Shown here piece after piece: positions 17,446 to 26,710 of a DNA stretch of 64,000 bases. Every line of letters starts with the position of its first letter. The stretch's first letter is position 1. Under the pieces are notes generated by a model. The model saw nothing but the letters and a program-made list of their open reading frames with translations, ran no database searches and was not told the origin of the DNA. Both the position numbers and the translations under genes were made by a program. The stretch covers positions 496,001-560,000 of the forward strand of contig NZ_AMWJ02000001.1 of assembly GCF_000319305.2 (NCBI RefSeq). The letters run 5' to 3'. The stretch comes from Pseudomonas bharatica CSV86 (GTDB lineage: Bacteria; Pseudomonadota; Gammaproteobacteria; Pseudomonadales; Pseudomonadaceae).

Positions 17446-18144
17446 ATGAGCATAGTTCGCACAGCTTTACCTCTGGTTCTGCTAACCAGCGTACTGACTG
17501 GTTGTGCAGGTCTGCAAAAGACCGACTGGCCGAAATGCGCGGCGGTCGGGGGTGTCGGCGGTGCCGCGTTGGGCGCCATTGAAAGCAGCAGTTGGGCGGG
17601 TTGGGGCGCGCTGGTGGGCGGCTCGATGGCGGCTGCGTATTGCTGGGTGCATGGTGATGGCGATGAAGACGGCGATGGCGTACCGGACAGCCGCGACAAG
17701 TGCCCGGGCACGCCGCGTGGCACTCCGGTGGATGCCACCGGTTGCCCGCTGGCTCCGCCCGCACCGCCTGTGGTCGAGGAAGTGGTGGTGGTGAAGGAGG
17801 AAACCATCGTCATCCGCGATGTGCACTTCGCCTTCGACTCCGACAAGCTGACCGCTGCCGACAAGTCGCGCCTGAACACCATCGCCGAACGCCTGCGGGC
17901 AGAGAAAGAGGGTGTGCAACTGACCGTGACCGGACATACCGACAGTGTCGGCTCCGATGCCTACAACCAGCGGCTGTCGGACAAACGTGCCCACTCGGTG
18001 GTTCGCTACCTGGTGGAAAGCGGAGTGCCGCAGGGTTACTTCGTTTCGGTCAGCGGCGCAGGTGAAAGCCAGCCGGTCGCCGATAACAAAACTGCGGAAG
18101 GCCGGGCCATGAACCGCCGTACCGAGATCAAGATCCAGCGTTGA
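17446..18144 (+). CDS. OmpA-family lipoprotein with TSP3 calcium-type repeat (copy 1)
   Basis: Encodes 232 residues. The ATG at 17446 is preferred because GGAG lies nine bases before it; an in-frame ATG at 17431 actually overlaps that site. A signal peptide ends with the lipobox LTSVLTGC. A Gly-rich hydrophobic segment (GGVGGAALGAIESSSWAGWGAL) is followed by a thrombospondin type 3-like DGDEDGDGVPDSRDKCPGTP repeat and a C-terminal OmpA peptidoglycan-binding domain (HFAFDSDKL, GHTDSVGSDAYNQRLSDKRA, NRRTEIKI). It probably tethers the outer membrane to peptidoglycan. A close paralogue follows. Confidence 0.88.
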   Translation: MSIVRTALPLVLLTSVLTGCAGLQKTDWPKCAAVGGVGGAALGAIESSSWAGWGALVGGSMAAAYCWVHGDGDEDGDGVPDSRDKCPGTPRGTPVDATGCPLAPPAPPVVEEVVVVKEETIVIRDVHFAFDSDKLTAADKSRLNTIAERLRAEKEGVQLTVTGHTDSVGSDAYNQRLSDKRAHSVVRYLVESGVPQGYFVSVSGAGESQPVADNKTAEGRAMNRRTEIKIQR

Positions 18145-18151
18145 TGTCCCG

Positions 18152-18182
18152 CGGCCCGTGGCTTGAGAACTGCCACGGGCCG
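18152..18182 (+). terminator. Possible terminator hairpin after OmpA copy 1
   Basis: CGGCCCGTGGC (18152-18162) pairs with GCCACGGGCCG (18172-18182), followed by TCTTTAC. The stem is strong but the T-run is weak, and it may only reduce readthrough into the second copy. Confidence 0.45.
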
Positions 18183-18234
18183 GTCTTTACTCCTGTGTGC
18201 CGGTAATGGCCGGTAACACAGGAGGCATTTCCCC

Positions 18235-18957
18235 ATGAACGCACTCACCAAGGCCGCGCTTCCGGTGTTACTGGCAGCCGGCCTGCTTTCAGGTTGTGCA
18301 ACCCACAGCGACGGCAGCGCTCCGCTCAATCAACGTACCTGGCCGATCTGCAGCCTGCTGGGCGGGCTGGTCGGTGGCGGTCTCGGCGCCATCGAAAGTT
18401 CGGCCTGGGCCGGTGGTGGCGCGGCGGCCGGTGCCATTGCCGGTGGCTTGATCTGTTTTGTCCAGGATGGCGACCAGGACGGTGACGGGGTCTTCGACCG
18501 CCGCGACCGTTGCCCGGATACGCCGGCCAACACCCCAGTCAGCCACAACGGCTGCCCGTTGCCGCAGTACCCGCCTGCGCAGAAGGTCGCCGAGCCTGAA
18601 CCGCCGCAGCCCGAGGTGATTACCCTGAGCGACCAGGGCAACGTGCTGTTCGCCTTCGATTCCGCCGAACTGACCCCGGCGGCCCGGCAGCAACTGCAAG
18701 GGCTGGTGGAAAGATTGAGCGGTGCGCAGGTCCTGAGTATCCGGGTGGTCGGGCATACCGACAGCAAGGGCACCGATGCCTACAACCAGGCGCTCTCCGA
18801 ACGGCGTGCCGGGGCGGTGGCGACCTGGCTGATAAACGAGGGCATTGCGCCGCAGAAAGTCACCAGCATGGGCCGTGGCGAAAGCGAGCCGGTGGCCGAC
18901 AACGAAACCGACGAAGGGCGTGCGCAGAATCGCCGGGTCGAGCTGCATCTGAATTGA
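18235..18957 (+). CDS. OmpA-family lipoprotein with TSP3 calcium-type repeat (copy 2)
   Basis: Encodes 240 residues with the same plan as the preceding gene: lipobox LLAAGLLSGC, a Gly-rich segment containing LGAIESSAWAGGGAA, a TSP3-like DGDQDGDGVFDRRDRCPDTP repeat and an OmpA domain (LFAFDSAEL, GHTDSKGTDAYNQALSERRA, NRRVELHLN). AGGAGG precedes the ATG. The two copies are clearly a tandem duplication that has diverged, and they share the 13-base block CGGTCTTTACTCC about 40 bases before the start. Confidence 0.88.
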   Translation: MNALTKAALPVLLAAGLLSGCATHSDGSAPLNQRTWPICSLLGGLVGGGLGAIESSAWAGGGAAAGAIAGGLICFVQDGDQDGDGVFDRRDRCPDTPANTPVSHNGCPLPQYPPAQKVAEPEPPQPEVITLSDQGNVLFAFDSAELTPAARQQLQGLVERLSGAQVLSIRVVGHTDSKGTDAYNQALSERRAGAVATWLINEGIAPQKVTSMGRGESEPVADNETDEGRAQNRRVELHLN

Positions 18958-19016
18958 TCCGGCAACGCTGGCGGTCCGTTTGCGCACGGGCCGCCACGGT
19001 TTGAGGAGAACGACGG

Positions 19017-19289
19017 ATGAAAACACTGCTGGGCCTGTTCAAGGTCCTGACCGTGCTGTTCTGGTGGGTGGTGCTGGCCAATCTGCTGATGCCGGCGGAG
19101 AAACCCTTCCATCAGTTGATCAACCTGGCGGGCGCCGCCCTGCTGGGCTTGCACCTGCTGGAAGTGCTGTTCTATAACGGTCGCCTGCGCGAGCGCAGCC
19201 ACCGTTGGTTCGACCGCTTGCAGATCCTCCTGGTGGGCATCTTCCATATCCTCTCCATTCCCGCACCCAAGGAAGTACCGCATGCGTAA
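19017..19289 (+). CDS. DUF1145 family small membrane protein
   Basis: Encodes 90 residues with three hydrophobic stretches (about residues 8-25, 35-50 and 68-83) and the signature NLAGAALLGLHLLEVLFY. This matches DUF1145, a small inner-membrane family of unknown function. AGGAG precedes the ATG. It overlaps the collagen-like gene by 8 bases. Confidence 0.82.
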   Translation: MKTLLGLFKVLTVLFWWVVLANLLMPAEKPFHQLINLAGAALLGLHLLEVLFYNGRLRERSHRWFDRLQILLVGIFHILSIPAPKEVPHA

Positions 19290-20040
19290 GCTGTTGCTGT
19301 TGACTGCGATGTTCAGCCCGCTGGCCCTGGCCGGTTCACTGAACGTCGAGCCCCACTCGGTGTTGCGCCTGGCGGGCAAGGCCGGCGTGGTGCATCTGGA
19401 GCGGCTCGAGGTGGCGGACTCGGCCACCCTGGTCCTGCCGGCCAGCCTGGTGGAGCTCAAGGTCGACCAACTGCACCTGGGACGTGACGCGCGGATTTCC
19501 GTGGTGCCGGCCGATGAAACCTTGCGCATCGCGGTGGAGCGGGCGCAACTGGATGAAGGCAGCCTGATTACCGCCACCGGCATGGCCGGTACCTATGAGC
19601 GCGCCGCCAGGCCGGGGCGCAACCTCGATCTGCGCTTGCAGCAGTTGCAGGCGCCCGTACTGGCCATCGACGCCCGGGGCGGCGCCGGAGCGCCGGGGTA
19701 TGTCGGGCTGGATGGCGCCAATGGCAAGGCCGGCGGCTGCACCTGGGGTTCGGCCAGTCGCGGGGCGAATGGCGACAACGGTGGCGACGGCCACGACGGC
19801 TCGGCCGGTGGCCGGGTGCGCCTGGCATTGCCGGCGGATTATCCGGCCGAACAGATCAAGGTGCGGCTTGAAGGTGGGGCGCCGGGCAAGGCCGGTGCAG
19901 CGGGCAAAGCCGGGCAGGGTGGGGCGAGCAAGGGCTGCCTGGTGTATCGCACCGAGGCCGGGGCCGATGGCCGGCCCGGGCTGGAAGGGCAGCCTGGGAT
20001 GGCTGGGGCTGCTGGCGAGTTGAGTGTTCAGCGCCTCTGA
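19282..20040 (+). CDS. Secreted protein with collagen-like Gly-rich repeats
   Basis: Encodes 252 residues. A short signal peptide (MRKLLLLTAMFSPLALA) precedes a beta-rich region (residues about 20-125) and then two Gly-X-Y stretches: roughly residues 133-175 (GGAGAPGYVGLDGANGKAG) and 195-245 (GAPGKAGAAGKAGQGG). Collagen-like repeats of this type are usually exported and form elongated surface structures. It overlaps the DUF1145 gene by 8 bases, so the two are probably co-expressed. The exact role is unknown. Confidence 0.75.
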   Translation: MRKLLLLTAMFSPLALAGSLNVEPHSVLRLAGKAGVVHLERLEVADSATLVLPASLVELKVDQLHLGRDARISVVPADETLRIAVERAQLDEGSLITATGMAGTYERAARPGRNLDLRLQQLQAPVLAIDARGGAGAPGYVGLDGANGKAGGCTWGSASRGANGDNGGDGHDGSAGGRVRLALPADYPAEQIKVRLEGGAPGKAGAAGKAGQGGASKGCLVYRTEAGADGRPGLEGQPGMAGAAGELSVQRL

Positions 20041-20057
20041 ATCTTCTTTGTTCTTCA

Positions 20058-20116
20058 GGGCCTCATCGCTGGCAAGCCAGCTCCCACAGGGAGCTGGCTT
20101 GCCAGCGATGAGGCCC
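20058..20116. repeat. REP doublet, tight hairpin
   Basis: Two REP units abut with almost no spacer, producing a near-perfect hairpin between the convergent collagen-like and CopD-like genes; it may act as a bidirectional terminator. Confidence 0.9.
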
Positions 20117-20122
20117 TCGAAG

Positions 20123-20587
20123 TCAGAAGGAAAGCCGGGTAGCTGCCACCAATACCACGGCAATCCCCAACAGCAGATTGATCCCCACCATCTTCCTGAT
20201 TTTTCCCAGTACGGCAGCGCCCGCTGCCCAGTCCCCGGCCTCCACTGCCTTGCGCATTTCCGGTAGCAGCAGGCTCTGGATGCGCATGAACAGCGCGAAC
20301 ATCGCGATGCCGCCGCCAATCATCACCTGCACATGCCGCGGCGCGGTGTCGAGGGTGCCGAAGTGCATATGCAACATCCCGACACCACTGACTGCCAGAA
20401 CCAGGATCGCGATCCATACCCAGCTGAAGAACCGGGAAAACACTTCCAGCCACAATTGCAAGCGGGCCGGGCCCTCCAGCACCGTGGCGGCCGCCGGACG
20501 CAAGACCATCCAGGCGAAGAACATGCCGCCGACCCACACCAGGGCGGCCAGCACATGCAGGCTATAAGGAAGGGCAAAGGCGGTCAT
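20123..20587 (-). CDS. CopD-domain integral membrane protein
   Basis: Encodes 154 residues. The ATG at 20587 has GGAG seven bases upstream and gives MTAFALPYSLHVLAALVWVGGMFFAW, the standard CopD-type first helix with conserved His. Four membrane segments are visible. The family is related to copper resistance/uptake CopD, but stand-alone short members have unknown roles. It diverges from dinG. Confidence 0.82.
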   Translation of the reverse strand: MTAFALPYSLHVLAALVWVGGMFFAWMVLRPAAATVLEGPARLQLWLEVFSRFFSWVWIAILVLAVSGVGMLHMHFGTLDTAPRHVQVMIGGGIAMFALFMRIQSLLLPEMRKAVEAGDWAAGAAVLGKIRKMVGINLLLGIAVVLVAATRLSF

Positions 20588-20686
20588 CGGGCACTCCATT
20601 CAGCGCAAAGGGAAATTGGCGGGTATGATAGCCCGCTCATTCGAAACACTGAAAATATATCCAGCCCTTCGCGGGCGCCCGAGACC

Positions 20687-22831
20687 ATGATCAGCAACGA
20701 ACTCAAGTCCCAGATTCAGGGCGCCTATTCGCGTTTCCTCGAGGCCAAGGGCCTCAAGCCTCGCTATGGCCAGCGCCTGATGATCGCCGAAGTGGCCAAG
20801 GTCCTCGGCGACATCGATTGCGATGACGAAGGCCGGCGCAGCGGCGAACCGGCGGTGGTGGCGGTGGAAGCCGGTACCGGTACCGGCAAGACCGTGGCCT
20901 ACAGCCTCGCCTCGATTCCCGCGGCCAAGGCTGCCGGCAAGCGCCTGGTGATCGCCACCGCTACCGTCGCCCTGCAGGAACAGATCGTCTTCAAGGATTT
21001 GCCCGACCTCATGCGCAACAGCGGCCTGAACTTCAGCTTCGCCCTGGCCAAGGGCCGAGGCCGCTACCTGTGCCTGTCGAAACTCGACCTGCTGCTCCAG
21101 GAAGGCCATGCGCAAAGCGCCACGGCCCAGCTTTTCGAGGAAGAAGGCTTCAGGATCGAGGTGGACGAAGCCAGCCAGAAACTCTTCAACAGCATGATCG
21201 AGAAGCTGGCCGGCAACCGTTGGGACGGTGACCGCGACAGTTGGCCCACCGCCCTGGAAGACCAGGACTGGGCACGGGTGACCACCGACCATAGCCAGTG
21301 CACCGGACGCCACTGCCCGAACTTCGGCCAGTGCACCTTCTACAAGGCTCGCGAAGGCATGGGCAAGGTCGACGTGATCGTCACCAACCACGATATGGTC
21401 CTGGCCGACCTGGCCCTGGGCGGCGGTGCAGTGCTGCCGGATCCGCGCGACACCATCTATGTGTTCGACGAAGGTCATCACCTGCCGGACAAGGCCATCG
21501 GCCACTTCGCCCACTACAGCCGCCTGCGCTCCACGGCGGACTGGCTGGAGCAGACCGCGAAGAACCTGACCAAGCTGCTGGCGCAGAACCCGTTGCCGGG
21601 TGACCTGGGCAAGTACATCGAGCAGGTTCCCGAGCTGGCGCGGGAGATCAAGAACCACCAGCAATTCATGTTCGCCGCTTGCGAGCAGGTCGCCGATTTC
21701 CGCCCCGGCGAGGATGCCGAAGGCCGTGAACGCCCGCGTTACCGCTTCATCGGCGGGGTGGTCCCGGAGCATATCCGCGAGATCGGCATCGAGTTGAAGA
21801 AGGGCTTCGCCCGCCTCAACGACCTGTTCACCCGCCTGGCCGACCTGCTCAAGGAAGGCATGGATGGCGAGGTCAATATCGGTATTCCCAGCCATCAGGC
21901 CGAAGAGTGGTACCCGCTGTTCGGCACCCTGCTGACCCGCGCGGGCAGCAACTGGGAGCTGTGGACCGCCTTCACCGCCGAGGACCCGGAAGACAGCCCG
22001 CCCATGGCGCGCTGGCTGACCCTGGCCGAAAGCGGGGCGCTGTTCGATATCGAGGTCAATGCCAGCCCGATCCTTGCGGCCGAGATGCTGCGGCGCAACC
22101 TGTGGAATGTCGCCCATGGTGCCCTGGTCACCTCCGCGACCCTCACCGCACTGGGCACGTTCGACCGTTTCCGCATGCGCTCGGGCCTGCCGAAGGCCGC
22201 GGTCACGGCGGTGGTACCAAGCCCGTTCCACCACACCGACGCCGGCGTGCTGCGGGTCCCGGACCTGCGCGCCGACCCGCGGGACGCCGCTGCCCACACC
22301 GCCGCGATCATCCGTGACCTGCCGGAACTGGTGGAGGGCTCGCGGGGTTCGCTGGTGCTGTTCTCCTCGCGCAAGCAGATGCAGGACGTGTTCGACGGCC
22401 TGGACCGCGACTGGCGCCGGCAGGTGTTCATCCAGGGCAACCTGTCCAAGCAGGAAACCCTGAACAAGCATAAGGCACGGGTCGATGACGGCGAGTCCAG
22501 CGTACTCTTCGGCCTGGCCAGTTTCGCCGAGGGCGTGGACTTGCCGGGGGCGTACTGCGAGCACGTGGTGATCGCCAAGATTCCTTTCGCCGTGCCTGAC
22601 GATCCCGTGGAAGCGGCGCTGGCCGAGTGGATCGAAGCGCGGGGAGGCAATCCGTTCATGGAGATCTCCGTGCCGGATGCCTCCTTGAAGCTGATCCAGG
22701 CCTGCGGGCGTTTGCTGCGTACCGAGCAGGATCGCGGGACCATCACCTTGCTTGACCGTCGGGTGGTTACCCAGCGCTATGGGAAGGCTATCCTCAATGC
22801 GCTGCCGCCGTTCCGTCGGGAAATTTCGTAG
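20687..22831 (+). CDS. dinG: ATP-dependent DNA helicase DinG
   Basis: Encodes 714 residues, equal to the family's usual length. The start MISNELKSQIQGAYSRFLEA is the DinG N-terminus. Walker A is VEAGTGTGKTVAY, and the iron-sulfur cysteines lie in RGRYLCLSK and CTGRHCPNFGQC. The DEAH box is FDEGHHL, and the C-terminal motif VI region is IQACGRLLRTEQDRG. DinG is a 5'-3' XPD-like helicase that resolves R-loops and other structures during repair. A single-gene unit, followed by a REP doublet. Confidence 0.95.
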   Translation: MISNELKSQIQGAYSRFLEAKGLKPRYGQRLMIAEVAKVLGDIDCDDEGRRSGEPAVVAVEAGTGTGKTVAYSLASIPAAKAAGKRLVIATATVALQEQIVFKDLPDLMRNSGLNFSFALAKGRGRYLCLSKLDLLLQEGHAQSATAQLFEEEGFRIEVDEASQKLFNSMIEKLAGNRWDGDRDSWPTALEDQDWARVTTDHSQCTGRHCPNFGQCTFYKAREGMGKVDVIVTNHDMVLADLALGGGAVLPDPRDTIYVFDEGHHLPDKAIGHFAHYSRLRSTADWLEQTAKNLTKLLAQNPLPGDLGKYIEQVPELAREIKNHQQFMFAACEQVADFRPGEDAEGRERPRYRFIGGVVPEHIREIGIELKKGFARLNDLFTRLADLLKEGMDGEVNIGIPSHQAEEWYPLFGTLLTRAGSNWELWTAFTAEDPEDSPPMARWLTLAESGALFDIEVNASPILAAEMLRRNLWNVAHGALVTSATLTALGTFDRFRMRSGLPKAAVTAVVPSPFHHTDAGVLRVPDLRADPRDAAAHTAAIIRDLPELVEGSRGSLVLFSSRKQMQDVFDGLDRDWRRQVFIQGNLSKQETLNKHKARVDDGESSVLFGLASFAEGVDLPGAYCEHVVIAKIPFAVPDDPVEAALAEWIEARGGNPFMEISVPDASLKLIQACGRLLRTEQDRGTITLLDRRVVTQRYGKAILNALPPFRREIS

Positions 22832-22838
22832 TTCTTGA

Positions 22839-22922
22839 GGGCCTCATCGCTGGTAAGCCAGCTCCCACAGGGACCGCGTGCATCGCAGAACCTGTGGGAG
22901 CTGGCTTGCCAGCGATGAGGCC
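22839..22922. repeat. REP doublet
   Basis: Inverted REP units at about 22839-22870 and 22892-22922 between dinG and the glycosidase gene. The left unit carries one substitution (GGTAAGCC). Confidence 0.9.
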
Positions 22923-23013
22923 ATCAGCCTCCATACAAATCTTTTGCACTTGCCGCTGTCTATCACCGGAACCAAGGCCCCTGAAAAGGCCCCTCAAGGA
23001 GAACTCCAGCCCC

Positions 23014-25260
23014 ATGTTGCGCCGTACCCTTCCTGCCGCCTTCCTGCTAGTGCTCAGCCAACCCTTGCTGGCTGCGCAACAGACGCTGTTCAACTTCGTG
23101 CGCCCGACCTCGGTGGTCAACGTGGCGACCGAGGATGCCAGCCTGCCGCAGTACAACGCGGAACAGACGGCCGAGGGCGAGGTGCTGCGGCGGGTGGTAT
23201 TCAACCCGGTGCAGCGGCCCAGCCTGCGCATGAGCCCGCAGTCCGGCCTGTGGGACTGGTCCGCGCAGAAAACCCTGACCCTGCGCCTGCAAAGCGGCAT
23301 GGACTGGGCCCTGACCCTGAACGTCACTGTGCAGAGCGCCGATGGCAAGACCCTCACCAGCCGCATCGACCTGCCCGCCGGCCCGGCGCAGACCGTGGTC
23401 ATCCCGCTGCAGGCCGCTTCGCCCTTGAGCCAGGGCATGCGCGCCGGTCCGCCGATGCCGTGGACGTACGAGGGCCAGCGCCTGATCGTTGCCAGCAGCA
23501 GCGGCGAGCTGGACCTGAGCCAGGTCAGCGCCATCAGCCTGTCGATGAACCAGCCCAACGTCGCCCAGAGCGTGCTCATCGAGCGGATCAACGTGCAGGA
23601 TGACGAGCGCCCGCAACAGGCCGCCTATAGCCAGTTGATCGACGGCTACGGCCAATACAGCCGGGGTCGCTGGCCGGAAAAGGTCGCCAGCGACGAACAG
23701 CTCAAGGCCGCGGCCGGTAAAGAACAGCAACAACTCAAGAGCTGGCTCGCCGAGCGCGAGAAGCAACCGCTGGACCGCTTCGGCGGCTGGACCGGCGGCC
23801 AGACCTTCGATGCCAAGGGCTTCTTCCGCACCGTCAAGCGCGATGGCCGCTGGTACCTGGTGACCCCGGAAGGGCATCCGTTCTACTCGCTGGGCGTCAA
23901 CGCGGTGAATGACGAACCCGGGCGCACTTATGTCGCCGGTCGCGAAAGCATGTTCAGCGACTTGCCGAAAGCCGACTCGCCGCTGGCCGCCTTCTACGGC
24001 GAAGGCAACAACAACGACGGCAATGCCTCGTCGAAAGGCCGCAACTTCAACCAGGGCCGTTGGTTCGACTTCTATGCCGCCAACCTGGAAAGGGCCTACG
24101 GCAAGCCGTGTCCGACACCGACAGCAGACGCCAAACCCTGCCCGCCGCCTGTCCTCGACACCGCCCGCTGGCAAGCCCACACCCTCGATCGCCTGCAGGC
24201 CTGGGGCTTCAACACCCTTGGCAACTGGAGCGAGTCGAGCCTGGAACAGGCCGAGCGGGTGCCCTACACCCTGCCGCTGGCAATCGTCGGCGATTACGCC
24301 AGCATCAGCACCGGCATGGACTGGTGGGGCGCCATGCCCGACCCGTTCGACCCGCGTTTCGCCATGGCTACCGAGCGTGCCGTGGCCATCGCGGCCCGTG
24401 ATCATCGTGACGACCCGTTCCTGATCGGCTACTTCGCCGACAACGAACTGGCCTGGGCAGCCCCGGGAGATGACCCGAAATCCCGCTATGGCCTGGCCTA
24501 CGGCACCCTGCGCCTGACCACCGACGTACCGGCCAAGCGCGCTTTCCTCAAGCAGTTGCGCGACAAGTACCGTAACCAGGAAGGCCTGTCCAAGGCCTGG
24601 GGTATCCAGCTGACCGCCTGGGAACTGATGGAAGATCCGGGCTTCGAGGCGCCGCTGCCAAGCGCCGAGCACCCGCAGATCGAAGAAGACTTCAAGCACT
24701 TCCAGCGCTCCTTCGCCGATGCCTACTTCAAGACCATCTCCGATGCCCTGAAATGGCATGCGCCCAACCATCTGCTGCTGGGCGGTCGTTTCGCCGTGAC
24801 CACACCGGAAGCGGTGGCGGCCTGCGCCCAGTACTGCGATGTCCTGAGTTTCAACTTCTATACGCCCAAACCCCAGGATGGCTACGACTTCGCCCGCTTG
24901 CGCGAGCTGGACAAGCCGGTGCTGGTCTCCGAGTTCCACTTTGGCTCTCGCGATCGCGGGCCGTTCTGGCCGGGGCCGATGGAGGTGGCACGGGAGGAGG
25001 ACCGCGGGCCGGCTTACGCCGCGTTCCTCAAGGCGGCGCTGGAGGAGCCGGCGATCGTCGGTGTGCACTGGTTCCAGTTCTTCGACCAGCCGGCCAGCGG
25101 GCGCCTGCTCGATGGCGAGAATGGTCATTTCGGTCTGGTGGGAATCACCGACGTGCCGTATCAGGGTTTCATCGAACAGGTGCGCAAGGCCAATCTGCAG
25201 GTCGGGAAGCAGATCGTGGGTGTGGCGCACAAGCCCGAGGCCGAGCCCGCCAACAAGTAG
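23014..25260 (+). CDS. GH50-like (agarase-type) glycoside hydrolase, exported
   Basis: Encodes 748 residues from the ATG at 23014 (AAGGAG about 12 bases upstream). A signal peptide ends near LAAQQ. Residues about 20-250 form a beta-sandwich, carbohydrate-binding-like region. The catalytic TIM barrel carries GYFADNELAW, matching the NEL acid/base segment of GH50, and LVSEFHFGSRDRG with the candidate nucleophile Glu. GH50 enzymes cleave agarose, but related proteins in non-marine Pseudomonas may act on another polysaccharide. No polysaccharide-use genes are adjacent. Confidence 0.72.
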   Translation: MLRRTLPAAFLLVLSQPLLAAQQTLFNFVRPTSVVNVATEDASLPQYNAEQTAEGEVLRRVVFNPVQRPSLRMSPQSGLWDWSAQKTLTLRLQSGMDWALTLNVTVQSADGKTLTSRIDLPAGPAQTVVIPLQAASPLSQGMRAGPPMPWTYEGQRLIVASSSGELDLSQVSAISLSMNQPNVAQSVLIERINVQDDERPQQAAYSQLIDGYGQYSRGRWPEKVASDEQLKAAAGKEQQQLKSWLAEREKQPLDRFGGWTGGQTFDAKGFFRTVKRDGRWYLVTPEGHPFYSLGVNAVNDEPGRTYVAGRESMFSDLPKADSPLAAFYGEGNNNDGNASSKGRNFNQGRWFDFYAANLERAYGKPCPTPTADAKPCPPPVLDTARWQAHTLDRLQAWGFNTLGNWSESSLEQAERVPYTLPLAIVGDYASISTGMDWWGAMPDPFDPRFAMATERAVAIAARDHRDDPFLIGYFADNELAWAAPGDDPKSRYGLAYGTLRLTTDVPAKRAFLKQLRDKYRNQEGLSKAWGIQLTAWELMEDPGFEAPLPSAEHPQIEEDFKHFQRSFADAYFKTISDALKWHAPNHLLLGGRFAVTTPEAVAACAQYCDVLSFNFYTPKPQDGYDFARLRELDKPVLVSEFHFGSRDRGPFWPGPMEVAREEDRGPAYAAFLKAALEEPAIVGVHWFQFFDQPASGRLLDGENGHFGLVGITDVPYQGFIEQVRKANLQVGKQIVGVAHKPEAEPANK

Positions 25261-25271
25261 CACGCAAACCC

Positions 25272-25371
25272 CCTGTGGGAGCTGGCTTGCCAGCGATGAG
25301 GCAGCCATGACAAGGATGTTGTCAGGCCGGGCCCCATCGCTGGCAAGCCAGCTCCCACAGGGACCGCGTCA
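25272..25371. repeat. REP doublet
   Basis: Inverted REP units at about 25272-25300 and 25332-25371, between the glycosidase and the serine hydrolase genes. Unit order is reversed relative to the dinG-side doublet. Confidence 0.9.
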
Positions 25372-25477
25372 TGCAGCATGAATAGTGGTTATTGTCCGAC
25401 CCATGTCTGTTCCAAAATCCTTCGCGGGCTGAAACAATGCACGCCACTTTTCAGTCAGCTTCCAGGGGAGTCAACGG

Positions 25478-26623
25478 GTGCAGATCCAGGGTCATTTCGA
25501 ACTCAGGTTCGAGGCGGTACGCGAGGCCTTTGCGGCACTTTTCGATGATCCCCAGGAGCGCGGTGCGGCCCTGTGCATCCAGGTCGGTGGCGAGACGGTA
25601 GTCGACCTCTGGGCCGGCACGGCCGACAAGGACGGCCATGAGGCCTGGCACAGCGACACTATCGCCAACCTGTTTTCCTGCACCAAAACCTTTGCCGCCG
25701 TGACCGCCCTGCAACTGGTGGGCGAGGGCAAGCTGCAACTGGACGCCCCGGTGGCCCGCTACTGGCCCGAGTTCGCCCAGGCCGGCAAGGAATCGGTGAC
25801 CCTGCGCCAACTGCTCAGCCACCGCGCGGGCCTTCCGGCGATCCGCGAACTGCTTCCCGCCGAAGCCCTCTATGATTGGCAGACCATGGTCGACACCCTG
25901 GCCGCCGAAGCCCCTTGGTGGGAGCCGGGGACCGCGCATGGCTATGCGGCGATCACCTATGGCTGGCTGGTCGGTGAACTGATCCGCCGTGCCGATGGCC
26001 GTGGCCCTGGCGAGTCCATCGTCGCCCGCACTGCCAGGCCCCTGGGGCTGGATTTCCACATCGGCCTGGACGATGCCGAATTCCACCGCGTCGCCCATAT
26101 TGCCCGGGGCAAGGGCAACCTGGGCGATGCAGCGGCGCAGCGCCTGCTCAAGGTCACCATGAGCGAACCCCAGGCCCTGTCGACCCGGGCCTTCACCAAT
26201 CCCCCGGCGATCCTCACCAGCACCAACAAGCCCGAGTGGCGGCGCATGCAGCAGCCGGCGGCCAATGGTCATGGCAATGCCCGCAGCCTGGCCGGTTTCT
26301 ACGCCGGTCTTCTGGACGGCACCCTGCTGGAGTCGGAACTGCTCGACGAATTGACCCGCGAACACAGCCTTGGCGACGACAGGACCCTCCTGACCCAGAC
26401 CCGTTTCGGCCTCGGTTGCATGCTCGACCAGCCCACCGTGGCCAACGCCACCTTCGGCCTTGGCGCTCGCGCCTTCGGGCACCCCGGGGCGGGCGGTTCG
26501 GTAGGTTTCGCCGATCCGGAACATGACGTTGCCTTCGGGTTCGTCACCAATACCCTGGGCCCCTACATCCTCATGGACCCTCGCGCGCAGAAACTGGTGC
26601 GGGTTCTCGCCGACTGCCTTTGA
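25478..26623 (+). CDS. Serine hydrolase of the beta-lactamase/EstB family
   Basis: Encodes 381 residues from a GTG start at 25478 with AGGGGAG just upstream. The class C beta-lactamase-type catalytic motif SCTK lies in ANLFSCTKTFAAV, followed by LLSHRAGLPA and the Tyr motif region HGYAAITYGWLVGEL. A late GHPGAGGSVGFAD corresponds to the third motif. EstB-like family members are cytoplasmic esterases/peptidases rather than true beta-lactamases; no signal peptide is seen here, which supports an esterase role. Confidence 0.85.
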   Translation: MQIQGHFELRFEAVREAFAALFDDPQERGAALCIQVGGETVVDLWAGTADKDGHEAWHSDTIANLFSCTKTFAAVTALQLVGEGKLQLDAPVARYWPEFAQAGKESVTLRQLLSHRAGLPAIRELLPAEALYDWQTMVDTLAAEAPWWEPGTAHGYAAITYGWLVGELIRRADGRGPGESIVARTARPLGLDFHIGLDDAEFHRVAHIARGKGNLGDAAAQRLLKVTMSEPQALSTRAFTNPPAILTSTNKPEWRRMQQPAANGHGNARSLAGFYAGLLDGTLLESELLDELTREHSLGDDRTLLTQTRFGLGCMLDQPTVANATFGLGARAFGHPGAGGSVGFADPEHDVAFGFVTNTLGPYILMDPRAQKLVRVLADCL

Positions 26624-26710
26624 TCGGGTGCCACTGTACTCGCGGGCACGGTTGGCTATTCTGTGACCAGCTCTTTTCTATTTTTCCTTCATTTTCATGG
26701 TGTATCGCTG

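Noticed and set aside
20600..22564. 654-codon - strand frame opposite dinG
   Set aside because: Antisense shadow; dinG is unmistakable.
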